DNA from: Novosphingobium sp. | Lineage (GTDB): Bacteria; Pseudomonadota; Alphaproteobacteria; Sphingomonadales; Sphingomonadaceae | Reading direction: 5' to 3' | Assembly (NCBI RefSeq): GCF_024642085.1 | Contig: NZ_JAHEBV010000065.1 | Span: forward strand, 1 to 64,000 | Length of the DNA: 64,000 bases | In this document: piece by piece, positions 11,648 through 20,838 of the stretch | How the letters are laid out: each line of letters begins with the position of its first letter | Numbering within the stretch: position 1 is the first letter of the stretch | The notes under the pieces: model-generated | Databases searched by the model: none | Seen by the model: the letters and a program-made list of their open reading frames with translations, nothing else | Told to the model about the DNA's origin: nothing | Translations under genes and position numbers: made by a program

Positions 11648-12481
11648 GTGAAAAACGACATTACTGCTGCCCTCTCGATGGAGACTGTCGGGGGACGGGT
11701 CTTGCGTGTAGCCCGCTGGCGTTGGGACGAACCAAGCAATCATTTGCCCCTGCTATTCTTCAACGGCATAGGCGCTAACATCGAGGCGGTCGCCCCATTG
11801 GCCGAGGCGCTTACCGAACGCCCTTTTATCATGTTCGACATGCCTGGAGTGGGCGGTTCTCCTGAACCGCTGGTACCTTACAACCCTTTTACGATGAGCT
11901 GGATCGCCAAGGAACTGCTCAAAAGGTTCGGAGCCGACAAGGTAGACGTGATGGGGGTATCGTGGGGAGGCGCCATGGCTCAGCATTTCACTCTACAGCA
12001 TCCGCGTACTGTGCGCCGCCTGACCTTGGCCGCGACAACGGCGGGAATGCTCATGGTCCCAGGCAACCCGGCAGCGCTGAGCAAGATGGCCAATCCGCGG
12101 CGCTATGTAGATGCCGCGTTTATGGAAGAACATTTCCGCACGCTCTACGGTGGTCTGACCGGTGGAAAGAGCGAACATATCAGACGGCTCACGCCGCCTA
12201 CGCCGCGCGGCTATGTTTATCAGTTGCTGTGCATGCTCGGGTGGACCAGCGTTCCCATGCTGCCGTTTCTCAAAAAGGAAGTGCTGATCATGATGGGCGA
12301 TGCAGATCAGATCGTGCCGCTGACTAACGGGCGTATCCTGGAATCGCTCATTCCCAACAGCCGGCTCGAGATTTTCGAACAAGGCGGGCACCTGTTCATG
12401 CTAACGCACCGCGAACAGACTATCTCGTCACTGCGCGGGTTCCTCAATGCCCCGGATCGGGATGAGTTGAAAGCGGCCTGA
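11648..12481 (+). CDS. phaZ: Intracellular medium-chain-type PHA depolymerase, PhaZ
   Basis: The 277-residue alpha/beta hydrolase closely follows the pattern of Pseudomonas intracellular PhaZ: FFNGIGANIEAV, FDMPGVGGS, nucleophile box GVSWGG (Ser ~105), LAATTAGMLMVPGNP, MANPRRY, GWTSVP, then Asp ~220 (GDADQIVP) and His ~248 (GGHLF). It hydrolyses stored polyester to hydroxy acids. The reading frame begins with GTG (11648); an internal ATG at 11678 is possible. It is immediately downstream of phaC and four bases upstream of the ferredoxin reductase gene, so one operon is likely. Confidence 0.92.
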   Translation: MKNDITAALSMETVGGRVLRVARWRWDEPSNHLPLLFFNGIGANIEAVAPLAEALTERPFIMFDMPGVGGSPEPLVPYNPFTMSWIAKELLKRFGADKVDVMGVSWGGAMAQHFTLQHPRTVRRLTLAATTAGMLMVPGNPAALSKMANPRRYVDAAFMEEHFRTLYGGLTGGKSEHIRRLTPPTPRGYVYQLLCMLGWTSVPMLPFLKKEVLIMMGDADQIVPLTNGRILESLIPNSRLEIFEQGGHLFMLTHREQTISSLRGFLNAPDRDELKAA

Positions 12482-12485
12482 TACC

Positions 12486-13808
12486 ATGCGCCATATCGCG
12501 ATTATCGGCTCTGGCCCAGCGGGTTACTACACGGCTGAGGCCGCGCAAAAGCTTTGGGGTGACGGGGTAAGGGTCGACATCTTCGACATGCTACCCGTTC
12601 CTTATGGGTTGATCAGGACTGGGGTAGCACCCGATCACCAATCGATTAAAGGCGTATCGAAGCGTTACGAAGGCACTGCGCTGACCGACAACGTCCGCTT
12701 TGTCGGAAACGTAACAATCGGCCGGGATATCAGCGTTGATGAACTGCAGGGATGTTACGACGCAGTAGTTCTTGCCACAGGCGCCCCGAACGACCGCCTT
12801 GCCGGAATTTCCGGGGAAGCGCTTGGCAACGTATTTGGCAGCGCAGCTTTTGTTGGCTGGTACAATGGTCATCCGCAGTTCGCAAAGCTTGATCCGGACT
12901 TGTCCGGGCGCAGCGCGGTGGTCATCGGCAATGGTAACGTTGCGCTCGACGTGGCGCGGATCCTGGCGAAAACCAATGACGAGTTTTCAGGAAGCGACAT
13001 TGTTTGCCATGCCTTGGATGCCTTGCAGAGATCGCGCATCGAACAGGTGACTATCCTGGGACGGCGCGGCCCCCATCAGATCGCTATGACACCCAAAGAG
13101 CTCGGAGAACTGGCCCACCTGACCAAAGCCTGCCCGAGAGTTGAACCCGACGATCTGCCGTCCGAGGGGGAAGATGCATTTCTGGAGCCTGGGCAGCGCA
13201 AGTCCGTGGCTCACTTGCGTGGCTTTGCTGCCATTCCTGAGGCGTTTCGCGCCGATAAACCGATCGAGATCACGTTTGACTTTTACGCCAGCCCGAAAGC
13301 GATTCTAGGTTCTGACAAAGTCGAGGGAATTGAGGTAGAGCGAACCGTGCTTGACGCAGACGGACGCGCGCGCGGAACAGGCGAGACCTACATTATCCCA
13401 TGTAGTCTCGTGGTGACGGCGATTGGCTACAAGAGCTCACCCATTCCAGGCGTTCCGTTCGAGGACGGCGAAGGCCGTTTCGCTAATGTTGATGGAAGAA
13501 TTCTGCCCGGCCTCTATTGCGTTGGCTGGGCACGTCGCGGCCCTTCCGGCACTATCGGCACCAACCGCCCAGATGGATTCGCCGTGGTCGAGCGGATTGC
13601 CGAAGACATCGAGAGCGCAGCTTTGACAACAGGTAACAAACGCGGGCGCGCTGCCTTTGATGATCTGGCGCTTCAGCGCGGGATCGATGTAGTTACATTC
13701 CGCGACTGGCAAAAGATCGACGCGGCCGAAGTCGGCCGCGCGCGAGATGGCTCACCGCGCGAAAAATTTGTCGACGTAGATCAGATGATCGCAGCGCGAG
13801 ACCAATGA
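12486..13808 (+). CDS. Ferredoxin--NADP+ reductase (FprA/adrenodoxin reductase type)
   Basis: A 440-residue FAD flavoprotein. The FAD-binding GSGPAGYYTA lies at residues 8-17, followed by PYGLIRTGVAPDHQ (the adrenodoxin-reductase/FprA signature), a second Rossmann motif VIGNGNVALDVARIL for NADPH and the C-terminal GWARRGPSGTIGTNR. It passes electrons between NADPH and a ferredoxin. No ferredoxin or cytochrome P450 gene is near. Its position as third gene after phaC-phaZ (gap four bases) suggests co-expression with polyester metabolism, perhaps for redox balance, which is inference. Confidence 0.9.
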   Translation: MRHIAIIGSGPAGYYTAEAAQKLWGDGVRVDIFDMLPVPYGLIRTGVAPDHQSIKGVSKRYEGTALTDNVRFVGNVTIGRDISVDELQGCYDAVVLATGAPNDRLAGISGEALGNVFGSAAFVGWYNGHPQFAKLDPDLSGRSAVVIGNGNVALDVARILAKTNDEFSGSDIVCHALDALQRSRIEQVTILGRRGPHQIAMTPKELGELAHLTKACPRVEPDDLPSEGEDAFLEPGQRKSVAHLRGFAAIPEAFRADKPIEITFDFYASPKAILGSDKVEGIEVERTVLDADGRARGTGETYIIPCSLVVTAIGYKSSPIPGVPFEDGEGRFANVDGRILPGLYCVGWARRGPSGTIGTNRPDGFAVVERIAEDIESAALTTGNKRGRAAFDDLALQRGIDVVTFRDWQKIDAAEVGRARDGSPREKFVDVDQMIAARDQ

Positions 13809-13852
13809 AGACGCAAGCTTTGGTAACACTTGCCGATAACTTCAGTCCGTGA

Positions 13853-13870
13853 TTTAATCGTCCGATTAAA
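13853..13870. promoter_or_regulatory. Perfect palindrome, candidate operator
   Basis: TTTAATCGTCCGATTAAA consists of two 8-bp half-sites in perfect inverted repeat around a 2-base centre. It lies 38 bases before the ATG of the amidohydrolase gene and 45 bases after the fpr stop, and has no U-run, so it looks like a dimeric regulator's binding site rather than a terminator. The regulator is unknown; none is encoded nearby. Confidence 0.5.
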
Positions 13871-13908
13871 GCGTCGCCTGAAGATTCGACGCAAACCGGG
13901 AGACATCC

Positions 13909-15663
13909 ATGGCGACTTACGACCTTATTGTCCGCAACGGAACGATTGTCGATGGAACTGGCTCACAGCGCTTTATCGGTGATGTCGCCGTTAAAGATGG
14001 CCTGATAGCTGCGGTTGGCACAGTTAAGGGCGATGCCGCGAAGGAGATCGACGCTAGTGGTAAGGTCGTCGCGCCTGGCTGGGTCGACGTGCACACCCAT
14101 TATGACGGTCAGGCGACTTGGGATCAAGAGATGGCGCCGTCTAGCTGGCACGGGGTCACCACAGTTGTCATGGGCAATTGTGGCGTCGGCTTTGCTCCGG
14201 CCGCTCCTGATCGCCACGAATGGCTAATCCGCCTTATGGAAGGCGTTGAGGATATTCCCGGCACTGCGCTGGCTGAAGGAATGAAGTGGAACTGGGAAAC
14301 CTTTCCCGAATACCTCGATGCTCTTGAAGCCATGCCGCGCGCGATTGATGTCGGCACCCACGTTCCGCACGGCGCCGTGCGCGCCTACGTACTAGGTGAC
14401 CGCGAAAGACCAGGTGCAATTCCCACCATGGATGATGTCGCCAGGATGGCCGAAATAGTCGAAGAAGGCGTGCGTGCCGGGGCGCTTGGTTTTTCCACCA
14501 GCCGGACTGTATTGCATCGCTCGATTGATGGAGAACTTGTCCCGGGTACTACGGCGACCAAGGAAGAACTGATCGCTATTGGTCGAGCAATGGGCAAAGT
14601 TGGTTACGGCGTGTTTGAAATGGCCAGCGACATGCGCCGTGAATGGGACGAATTCGGGTGGATGGGTGCATTGAGCCGCGAAACCGGCTTACCGTGCACG
14701 TTTGCCGCGCTGCAATCCATCGCAAAAGAACAGCCGTTGGATGAACAGATCGCCAACATGCGCGCCGAAAACGACAATGGCGCCAATATTGTGGCACAGA
14801 TCGCCCTTCGCGGTAACGGGATCATCATGGCATGGCAGGGCACGGTTCACCCGTTCCGGTTGCGACCCAGCTATCAGGAAATCGCCGATTTGCCTTGGGA
14901 GCAGCAAAAAGCCAGATTGCTGAATCCCGTCTTCAAGGCGAAATTGCTCGCCGAGGAGAGCGACTTTACCGAGGTTAATCCCGACATTCTCGGATTGATT
15001 ATGATGGTCTGCGGTGGCTGGGCACAACAGTACGAAATGGGGACTGAGTTTAACTATGAGCCACAGATTGACGAAAGCATTGCTGCCCGGGCTGCCGATG
15101 CCGGCAAAACCAGCGCAGAGTATGCGTACGATTTGCTCTGCCAAGGCGATGGAACGGGCTTTATCTATTTTCCAATTCTGAATTATGCTGACGGCAATCT
15201 CGACTTTCTCGAGGTACTTCAGGACTGCGACGATACGGTCAACTCACTGTCAGATGGTGGTGCGCATTGCGGCACGATTTGCGATGCCGCAAGCCCAACC
15301 TTTATGCTCCAGCATTGGGTCCGTGATCGCAAGCGTGGCGGTAAGGTCAGCTTGGAAAATGCGATCAAGCGGCAGTGCCGCGATACGGCACGGCTTTACG
15401 GTTTGGATGACCGCGGAGTAATCGCGCCCGGTTACTTGGCCGACCTCAACGTGATTGATATGGAACGGATCCGGCTGGGCAAGCCATGGCTGGCGTTTGA
15501 CTTGCCGGCAGGCGGCAAACGTCTGCTGCAAAAGGCAGATGGCTATGATTGCACAATCAAAGGCGGTGTAGTGACTTTCCGAAATGGTGAATGGACCGGA
15601 GAAACCCCTGGGGGCTTGATCCGTGGCCCGCAACGTGCCGCCATGGCCGAGGCCGCAGAATGA
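13909..15663 (+). CDS. Amidohydrolase family 3, N-acyl-D-amino-acid deacylase-like
   Basis: The 584-residue protein has the amidohydrolase N-terminus (LIVRNGTIVDGTG), the metal-binding DVHTHYDGQ, and NCGVGFAPA, whose Cys corresponds to the bridging metal ligand of D-aminoacylases. Near residue 445 SDGGAHCG carries a further metal/catalytic Asp region, and PGYLADLNVID is the C-terminal beta-sandwich return. These cytosolic enzymes remove acyl groups from D-amino acids or hydrolyse cyclic amides. The true substrate is not identifiable. ATG is preceded by GGGAGACATCC. It overlaps the following MDR gene by ATGA. Confidence 0.85.
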   Translation: MATYDLIVRNGTIVDGTGSQRFIGDVAVKDGLIAAVGTVKGDAAKEIDASGKVVAPGWVDVHTHYDGQATWDQEMAPSSWHGVTTVVMGNCGVGFAPAAPDRHEWLIRLMEGVEDIPGTALAEGMKWNWETFPEYLDALEAMPRAIDVGTHVPHGAVRAYVLGDRERPGAIPTMDDVARMAEIVEEGVRAGALGFSTSRTVLHRSIDGELVPGTTATKEELIAIGRAMGKVGYGVFEMASDMRREWDEFGWMGALSRETGLPCTFAALQSIAKEQPLDEQIANMRAENDNGANIVAQIALRGNGIIMAWQGTVHPFRLRPSYQEIADLPWEQQKARLLNPVFKAKLLAEESDFTEVNPDILGLIMMVCGGWAQQYEMGTEFNYEPQIDESIAARAADAGKTSAEYAYDLLCQGDGTGFIYFPILNYADGNLDFLEVLQDCDDTVNSLSDGGAHCGTICDAASPTFMLQHWVRDRKRGGKVSLENAIKRQCRDTARLYGLDDRGVIAPGYLADLNVIDMERIRLGKPWLAFDLPAGGKRLLQKADGYDCTIKGGVVTFRNGEWTGETPGGLIRGPQRAAMAEAAE

Positions 15664-16673
15664 GCCAGCGCGCCGTTCGTGTCGGTTCGCCTGCTACGCT
15701 TGATACGCTACTGTCCGTCATTGCAGATGATCCTGGTAAGCCAGGTCCCGGCCAGATCCGCGTGAGACTTCAAGCCAGCTCGCTTAATTTCCATGATTTT
15801 GCCGTCGTCAACGGCATGCTTCCGACTGAAGTAGGCCGAATTCCTATGTCGGACGGCGCCGGTATTGTCGAAGCAGTGGGTGTCGGTGTTTCGGCATTCA
15901 AGACCGGAGATATGGTTGTCTCGACGTTTTTTCCCGAATGGCTTGATGGCGCGCCGCCCGGTACTGCATTCACCGGTGTACCGGGAGACGGAATCGACGG
16001 TTATGCTCGCGAGGTGGTGGTGACCCCTGACCACTGGTTTACCCGCGTGCCGTGCGGTTATTCTCCAGCAGAGGCGGCGACTTTGACCTGTGCCGGGCTC
16101 ACTGCTTGGCGCGCACTTTTTGTAGATGACGCAATCCGGCCGGGTTCCACGGTGCTCATTCAGGGCAGTGGCGGCGTCTCCGTATTCGCCTTGCAGTTTG
16201 CCAAGGCGGCAGGCGCCCGTGTGATCGCCACGTCCTCATCCAACGAAAAGCTGGAAAAGCTGAAGGCGCTGGGCGCAGACGACCTGATCAATTACAAGGA
16301 AACCAGCTCTTGGGGTGCCAAGGCATTGGAACTTACAGGCGGAGCAGGTGTCGATTGCGTAGTTGAAATAGGCGGGTCTGGCACGTTGGATCAATCGATG
16401 ATGGCAGCCCGCGTTGGTGGGCATGTTGCCCTGATCGGTGTGCTAGCAGGATTTGCTGGACCAGTGCAGACCGCACTGTTGATGGCTAAGAACCTGAGGG
16501 TGCAAGGGTTGACTGTCGGCAGCCGTTCACAGCAACTCGCCATGATTGCCGGAATCGAACGGACTGGGATTAGGCCTGTCATTTCAGACCACTTCCCGCT
16601 TGAAAATCTGGCCGATGCATTCCGTCACCAGATCGCCAACAAGCATTTCGGCAAAATTGTAGTCGACATCTAA
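15660..16673 (+). CDS. Medium-chain (MDR) alcohol dehydrogenase/quinone-reductase-like oxidoreductase
   Basis: About 337 residues, GroES-like N-terminus (SLNFHDFAVVNGMLP) and Rossmann fold with VLIQGSGGVSVFALQFAK. The position of the catalytic Cys-Asp of zinc ADHs is replaced by N-F-H-D, and no four-Cys structural zinc loop is seen, so a zinc-independent quinone-reductase-like activity is possible even though it aligns with zinc-ADH-type MDRs. The start chosen is the ATG at 15660 that overlaps the previous stop (ATGA); an upstream ATG would lie inside the amidohydrolase gene. The stop overlaps a convergent DUF2855 gene by four bases. Confidence 0.85.
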   Translation: MSQRAVRVGSPATLDTLLSVIADDPGKPGPGQIRVRLQASSLNFHDFAVVNGMLPTEVGRIPMSDGAGIVEAVGVGVSAFKTGDMVVSTFFPEWLDGAPPGTAFTGVPGDGIDGYAREVVVTPDHWFTRVPCGYSPAEAATLTCAGLTAWRALFVDDAIRPGSTVLIQGSGGVSVFALQFAKAAGARVIATSSSNEKLEKLKALGADDLINYKETSSWGAKALELTGGAGVDCVVEIGGSGTLDQSMMAARVGGHVALIGVLAGFAGPVQTALLMAKNLRVQGLTVGSRSQQLAMIAGIERTGIRPVISDHFPLENLADAFRHQIANKHFGKIVVDI

Positions 16674-17746
16674 GGGCGGACCACAATCCCCATTGACGGA
16701 TCGGCCCGTCCCGCGTGGATCGCATGGAAAGCATCAACCGCGGCCATAAGACCTGATCGCTCATCGACTGTCACCGCCTCCTCCGTCTCGCGCAGGAAAT
16801 GCCTCCAACTCTCGGCCACCACCTCGCCGAAAGCCTTAGGCCCCTGCTCCTTTATCGCCGCCAAGGCATGATCGGGTGCGAAAAATAGCACAGGTTGCGG
16901 ATCCGGAATCGGCCCGTTGTCACGCCCAAATCCAGTGCCAACGTGAGTTGCGCCAACCGTACAGGAATAGCGCAAATTATCTCCCAGCGTGGTGTGCAGC
17001 GTGTGAAGCAGCTGGGCATTGCCAGCAAAATCTACAGAGACCGATGCCACCGCCGGCAAATCACGAATAGCATCGTAGGGCAAGACGATGTCGTAGAAGC
17101 CGCTGTTTCGCACGAAATCGGTGTTGGCGGGCGAAGTAAGTCCAACACGCACAATGCCGGGTGAGCGGTGTCGCGCCACGCTCGCAAGAGCCAAAGCAGT
17201 TTTGGACGATGACGAAGTAATGACAACCGTTCTTGCACCAAACCATTCCGCACGGCGCATCATGTTTTCGATCAGCAATCCGGTCTTGAACAAGGGCCCA
17301 AAAATCATCCGCTCGTTTTCATGTGCTGCATCATGCTCCGGATCAGCATTAAGTCGGCTGTACTGGTTATAGATCGGGCTCATCGGCTGCCGGTGCGCGG
17401 CGATGTCGGTAAATCCGCCATTTGAAACGTTGCTTGGCTGGACGTCTAGATGCGTCGCCATTGGCAAATAGCCATAGACTCGCTCCCCTACAGCGATGGT
17501 CGGATGGTTCGACTGCTCAACCACTGCATGGCCCCACATGGGAACGACCCCCCATTCTCCAGTGCCCGGAAAGAAGTTCCAATAACCGAACGCATCACCG
17601 ACAACGGCATAGGTCACGTTGTTGGCGGTTACAGAAAAAGTCTCGATCCGCAGACGCACTGCGTTCTCTGCGAGTGGCTCAGGTTGCATTTCGGACAAGC
17701 GGGATTGCTTCAGATCGTTACGGTTGAACAGTGCTGTCCGGATCAT
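16670..17746 (-). CDS. DUF2855 family protein
   Basis: About 358 residues with the DUF2855 opening (FNRNDLKQSRL), a TANNVTYAVVGDAFGYWNFFP stretch split across a substrate-like pocket, and TVVITSSSSKTALALA in the middle, reminiscent of the nucleotide fold of MDR dehydrogenases to which the family is remotely related. Function is unknown. The ATG at 17746 follows GGGAG at good spacing and is preferred over an ATG 33 bases upstream. It ends tail-to-tail with the MDR gene. Confidence 0.82.
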   Translation of the reverse strand: MIRTALFNRNDLKQSRLSEMQPEPLAENAVRLRIETFSVTANNVTYAVVGDAFGYWNFFPGTGEWGVVPMWGHAVVEQSNHPTIAVGERVYGYLPMATHLDVQPSNVSNGGFTDIAAHRQPMSPIYNQYSRLNADPEHDAAHENERMIFGPLFKTGLLIENMMRRAEWFGARTVVITSSSSKTALALASVARHRSPGIVRVGLTSPANTDFVRNSGFYDIVLPYDAIRDLPAVASVSVDFAGNAQLLHTLHTTLGDNLRYSCTVGATHVGTGFGRDNGPIPDPQPVLFFAPDHALAAIKEQGPKAFGEVVAESWRHFLRETEEAVTVDERSGLMAAVDAFHAIHAGRADPSMGIVVRP

Positions 17747-17824
17747 GGCAACGTCTCCCAATGCAAATGGGCGCTCCATTTGCTGAAGCGCCCATTCAAG
17801 CAGGTGCGGCAGGAGCGGTAAAGC

Positions 17825-18943
17825 TCAGACCCGCATTGGCATCAGGACATAGAGTGCCGGCGATTTGTCATCTTGGCGGATCAAAGTCGGAGCGCCCGCA
17901 TCGGCGAGATGCAATTCCACGGTATCACCGTCGATTTGTCCCAGAATGTCCTTGAGGTAATTAGCATTAAAACCGATTTCGAACCCGGCAGCACTGTAAT
18001 CGGCCGGAACTTCTTCTGCGGCTGTACCATTGTCGGGGCTGGTCACAGACAAAGTGACCTTGTCGTTTTCCAGCGCCATCTTAACTGCACGGGTCTTCTC
18101 GGTCGCGATAGTTGCGACGCGGTCGACCCCTTCCCAGAAGCTCTTCGGGTCAAGTCTAAGAAGCTTGTCGTTCCCGGTCGGGATGACGCGAGTATAATCG
18201 GGGAATGTTCCATCTATCAGTTTGCTGGTCAGCACCACACCGTTTTCACCCCCCAAGGTAAAGCGAATCTTGTTGGCGGACAGGTCAATTAGCACGTTCG
18301 AAGCAGCTGCTTCGTCCAGCAGCTTTCGCAATTCTGCAACGCATTTACGGGGCACTATCACATCAGGCATGCCTTGGGCGCCATCCGGGCGAGCCAATGT
18401 GAAACGCGCGAGGCGGTGGCCATCGGTTGCGGCTGCTTTCAACTCCTCATCAGCGACGTGCAGGAAAATCCCGTTTAGGTAATAGCGCGTTTCTTCGGTG
18501 CTGATTGCAAAACGGGTACGATCGATGAGCTGCGCCAGGGTCGCAGCCGGAAGCTCGAAACTTGTCGGCAAGTCGCCTTCGACAATGACGGGGAAATCAT
18601 CACGCGGTAAAGTAGGCAACGAAAAACGACTGCGGCCAGCCTTGACCGTCATACGGTTATCAGCGGTTTCAAGACTAACCTGACTACCATCAGGCAGTTT
18701 GCGGGCGATGTCGAACAGGAGGTGCGCCGATACGGTGATTGCACCTGGCGTGTCGACGGAAACAGCGCTCAAACTTTCCACCACCTGCAGGTCAAGGTCA
18801 GTAGCCATTACCTTGACCGTACCATCTCCTGACGCTTCGATCAGTACGTTCGAAAGGATCGGAATGGTGTTGCGCCGTTCGACGACGGACTGGACGTGCG
18901 ACAAGCACTTCAGCAGTGTCGCGCGTTCGATGGTGGCCTTCAT
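17825..18943 (-). CDS. dnaN: DNA polymerase III sliding clamp (beta subunit)
   Basis: Full-length (372 residues) clamp with three repeated ~120-residue domains. It begins MKATIERATLLKCLSHVQ and ends with the conserved PMRV (LYVLMPMRV). It forms a ring on DNA that tethers polymerase III and recruits repair and mismatch factors. It is not next to dnaA here, unlike in many bacteria; it follows fabG on the same strand after ~165 bases. The upstream gap has a weak hairpin (around 19018-19046) without a U-run. Confidence 0.98.
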   Translation of the reverse strand: MKATIERATLLKCLSHVQSVVERRNTIPILSNVLIEASGDGTVKVMATDLDLQVVESLSAVSVDTPGAITVSAHLLFDIARKLPDGSQVSLETADNRMTVKAGRSRFSLPTLPRDDFPVIVEGDLPTSFELPAATLAQLIDRTRFAISTEETRYYLNGIFLHVADEELKAAATDGHRLARFTLARPDGAQGMPDVIVPRKCVAELRKLLDEAAASNVLIDLSANKIRFTLGGENGVVLTSKLIDGTFPDYTRVIPTGNDKLLRLDPKSFWEGVDRVATIATEKTRAVKMALENDKVTLSVTSPDNGTAAEEVPADYSAAGFEIGFNANYLKDILGQIDGDTVELHLADAGAPTLIRQDDKSPALYVLMPMRV

Positions 18944-19107
18944 GGTCTTATCAAGTCCCCTGGAGAGCGCGATGCCGGAATCGGCTGCGCGCCGTCAATT
19001 CGGACTGCCTTTCTTACCGCCAGCGTCCCCGGCGGCAAGGCTGGAGGCGCCACATTACGGCGAATCTGGGGATAAATGCGCGGCTTGGCGGTCAAACCTC
19101 CCCCGCT

Positions 19108-19872
19108 TCAGGAAATCATGGCCATGCCACCGTTCACGTGGAGTGTTTGGCCGGTAATATACCCGGCCTCGTTGCTGGCGAGATAAGCGACGGCCGAGCC
19201 AATATCCTCTCCTTCGCCCATCCGGCCCATAGGAATGCGGGCGTTGATCAAATCCTTCTGTGTATCTGCCAGCACCTCGGTCATTGCGGTGCGGATAAAA
19301 CCGGGGGCCACGCAGTTGACTGTAATGCCGCGGCTGGCGACTTCCTGGCCTAGCGACTTCGACAAGCCTACAAGGCCCGCTTTGGCAGCGGAATAGTTGA
19401 CCTGGCCTGGGTTGCCGGTGGCACCGACCACGCTGGTAATAGTGATGATCCGGCCGTGACGGGATTTCATCATCGGCTTGCAGGCGGCACGCATCAGCCG
19501 GAACGCGGCTTCAAGGTTGACCTTGATTACCGCATCCCATTCGTCATCTTTCATCCGCATCGCCAGATTGTCTCGCGTAATCCCGGCGTTGTTTACCAGT
19601 ATGTCGATCTTGCCCAACGTGTCGACAGTGGCAGGTACCAGGTGCTCAACCTGCTCAGTGTTTGAGAGATCACAGGTTATCTCGATATGATCGTGACCAT
19701 ATGTATCGTTGAGCTCTTCGCGAAATGCGCGCAGCTTGCCGGGGTTGGTGCCCGAAAGAGCGAGGCGCGCACCTTGACGCGCCAATGCATGGCTAATTGC
19801 CGAACCAATGCCCCCGGCAGCTCCTGTAACAAGTGCGGTCATACCGCTGAGGTCAAATAGACGATTTTCCAC
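19108..19872 (-). CDS. fabG: 3-oxoacyl-[acyl-carrier-protein] reductase
   Basis: A 254-residue short-chain dehydrogenase with GAAGGIG (NADPH binding), NNAGITRDNLAMRM (the FabG hallmark), and catalytic Ser, YSAAK and VAPGFIRTAMT. It carries out the first reduction in each round of type II fatty acid elongation. It lies three bases after fabD, consistent with a fabD-fabG operon. The acpP and fabF genes that often follow are not in this position; dnaN is. Confidence 0.95.
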   Translation of the reverse strand: MENRLFDLSGMTALVTGAAGGIGSAISHALARQGARLALSGTNPGKLRAFREELNDTYGHDHIEITCDLSNTEQVEHLVPATVDTLGKIDILVNNAGITRDNLAMRMKDDEWDAVIKVNLEAAFRLMRAACKPMMKSRHGRIITITSVVGATGNPGQVNYSAAKAGLVGLSKSLGQEVASRGITVNCVAPGFIRTAMTEVLADTQKDLINARIPMGRMGEGEDIGSAVAYLASNEAGYITGQTLHVNGGMAMIS

Positions 19873-19875
19873 GGC

Positions 19876-20811
19876 TTATAGCTCCTTGGCAAATGCTTCG
19901 ATGTCGTCCATCCCGATTACGCTGGTAATCGCGACATCAACAACGGTGCGCCCGATCATCGGTCCGAGAACCTTGCCGCCCAGTTCGGCGAATTGATCCA
20001 CGCCTGCAGCTTGCATGGCGAGTACGCTCTCACGCCAGCGCACGCGCCCACAGACTTGTTCGACCAACAAGCGGCTGACTTCACTAGGGTCGGTAACAGC
20101 CGCCGCAGTCACATTAGCGAAGAGCGCGATTTGCAGAGCCGCAGGCGGTGTTTGGAGCAATGCTTGTGCCATCGCTTCGGCAGCCGGCTGCATCAACGCA
20201 CAGTGAAACGGGGCAGAAACTGGCAAAGCAACTCCCCGTTTTATTTCAAAATCCCTGGTCGACGATATCGCTCGCTCGATAGCGCCTTTGTGGCCGGAGA
20301 GGACAACTTGCCCGGGGTCGTTATCATTCGCAACTGTGCACACCTCACCTTCGGCCGCAGCATCGGCCAGCGCTTGGGCTTTGTCGATATCGGCACCAAG
20401 AAGTGCGCACATCGCGCCAACGCCTACCGGAACGGCGGACTGCATCGCCTGCCCGCGCAGCTTGAGCAAGCGCGCAGTATCAGCAAGGCTGAACGCTCCA
20501 GAAGCGCACAGAGCAGTATACTCTCCCAGACTATGGCCGGCGACAAAATCGGCCATGCAGGCAAGCGAAACGCCGCTCTCCTTTTCCAGCACGCGCAACA
20601 CCGCAATAGCATTCGCCATGATCGCCGGCTGGGCGTTCTCGGTAAGGATCAATACATCGTCGGGCCCTTCGCGCATGATTTTCGAAAGCTTTTGTCCCAG
20701 CGCCTCGTCAACTTCCTCGAAAACCTCACGAGCGACAGCGCTGGTTGCAGCGAGATCACAACCCATGCCCACCTTTTGGCTACCTTGGCCCGGAAACACG
20801 AATGCACGCAT
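19876..20811 (-). CDS. fabD: Malonyl-CoA:ACP transacylase
   Basis: A 311-residue acyltransferase starting MRAFVFPGQGSQKVGMG, with the nucleophile elbow GHSLGEYTAL (Ser ~ residue 96) and a C-terminal His in APFHCALM. It loads malonyl groups onto acyl carrier protein for fatty acid synthesis. A GGAGAAGG ribosome site precedes the ATG. It is the first gene of the fabD-fabG pair; the upstream LD-carboxypeptidase ends 27 bases away on the same strand. Confidence 0.96.
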   Translation of the reverse strand: MRAFVFPGQGSQKVGMGCDLAATSAVAREVFEEVDEALGQKLSKIMREGPDDVLILTENAQPAIMANAIAVLRVLEKESGVSLACMADFVAGHSLGEYTALCASGAFSLADTARLLKLRGQAMQSAVPVGVGAMCALLGADIDKAQALADAAAEGEVCTVANDNDPGQVVLSGHKGAIERAISSTRDFEIKRGVALPVSAPFHCALMQPAAEAMAQALLQTPPAALQIALFANVTAAAVTDPSEVSRLLVEQVCGRVRWRESVLAMQAAGVDQFAELGGKVLGPMIGRTVVDVAITSVIGMDDIEAFAKEL

Positions 20812-20838
20812 GACGACCTTCTCCTTTGGCGGGCGCGG

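Noticed and set aside
19018..19046. Hairpin between fabG and dnaN as terminator
   Set aside because: Stem is short with a G-U pair and no U-run follows on the minus strand.
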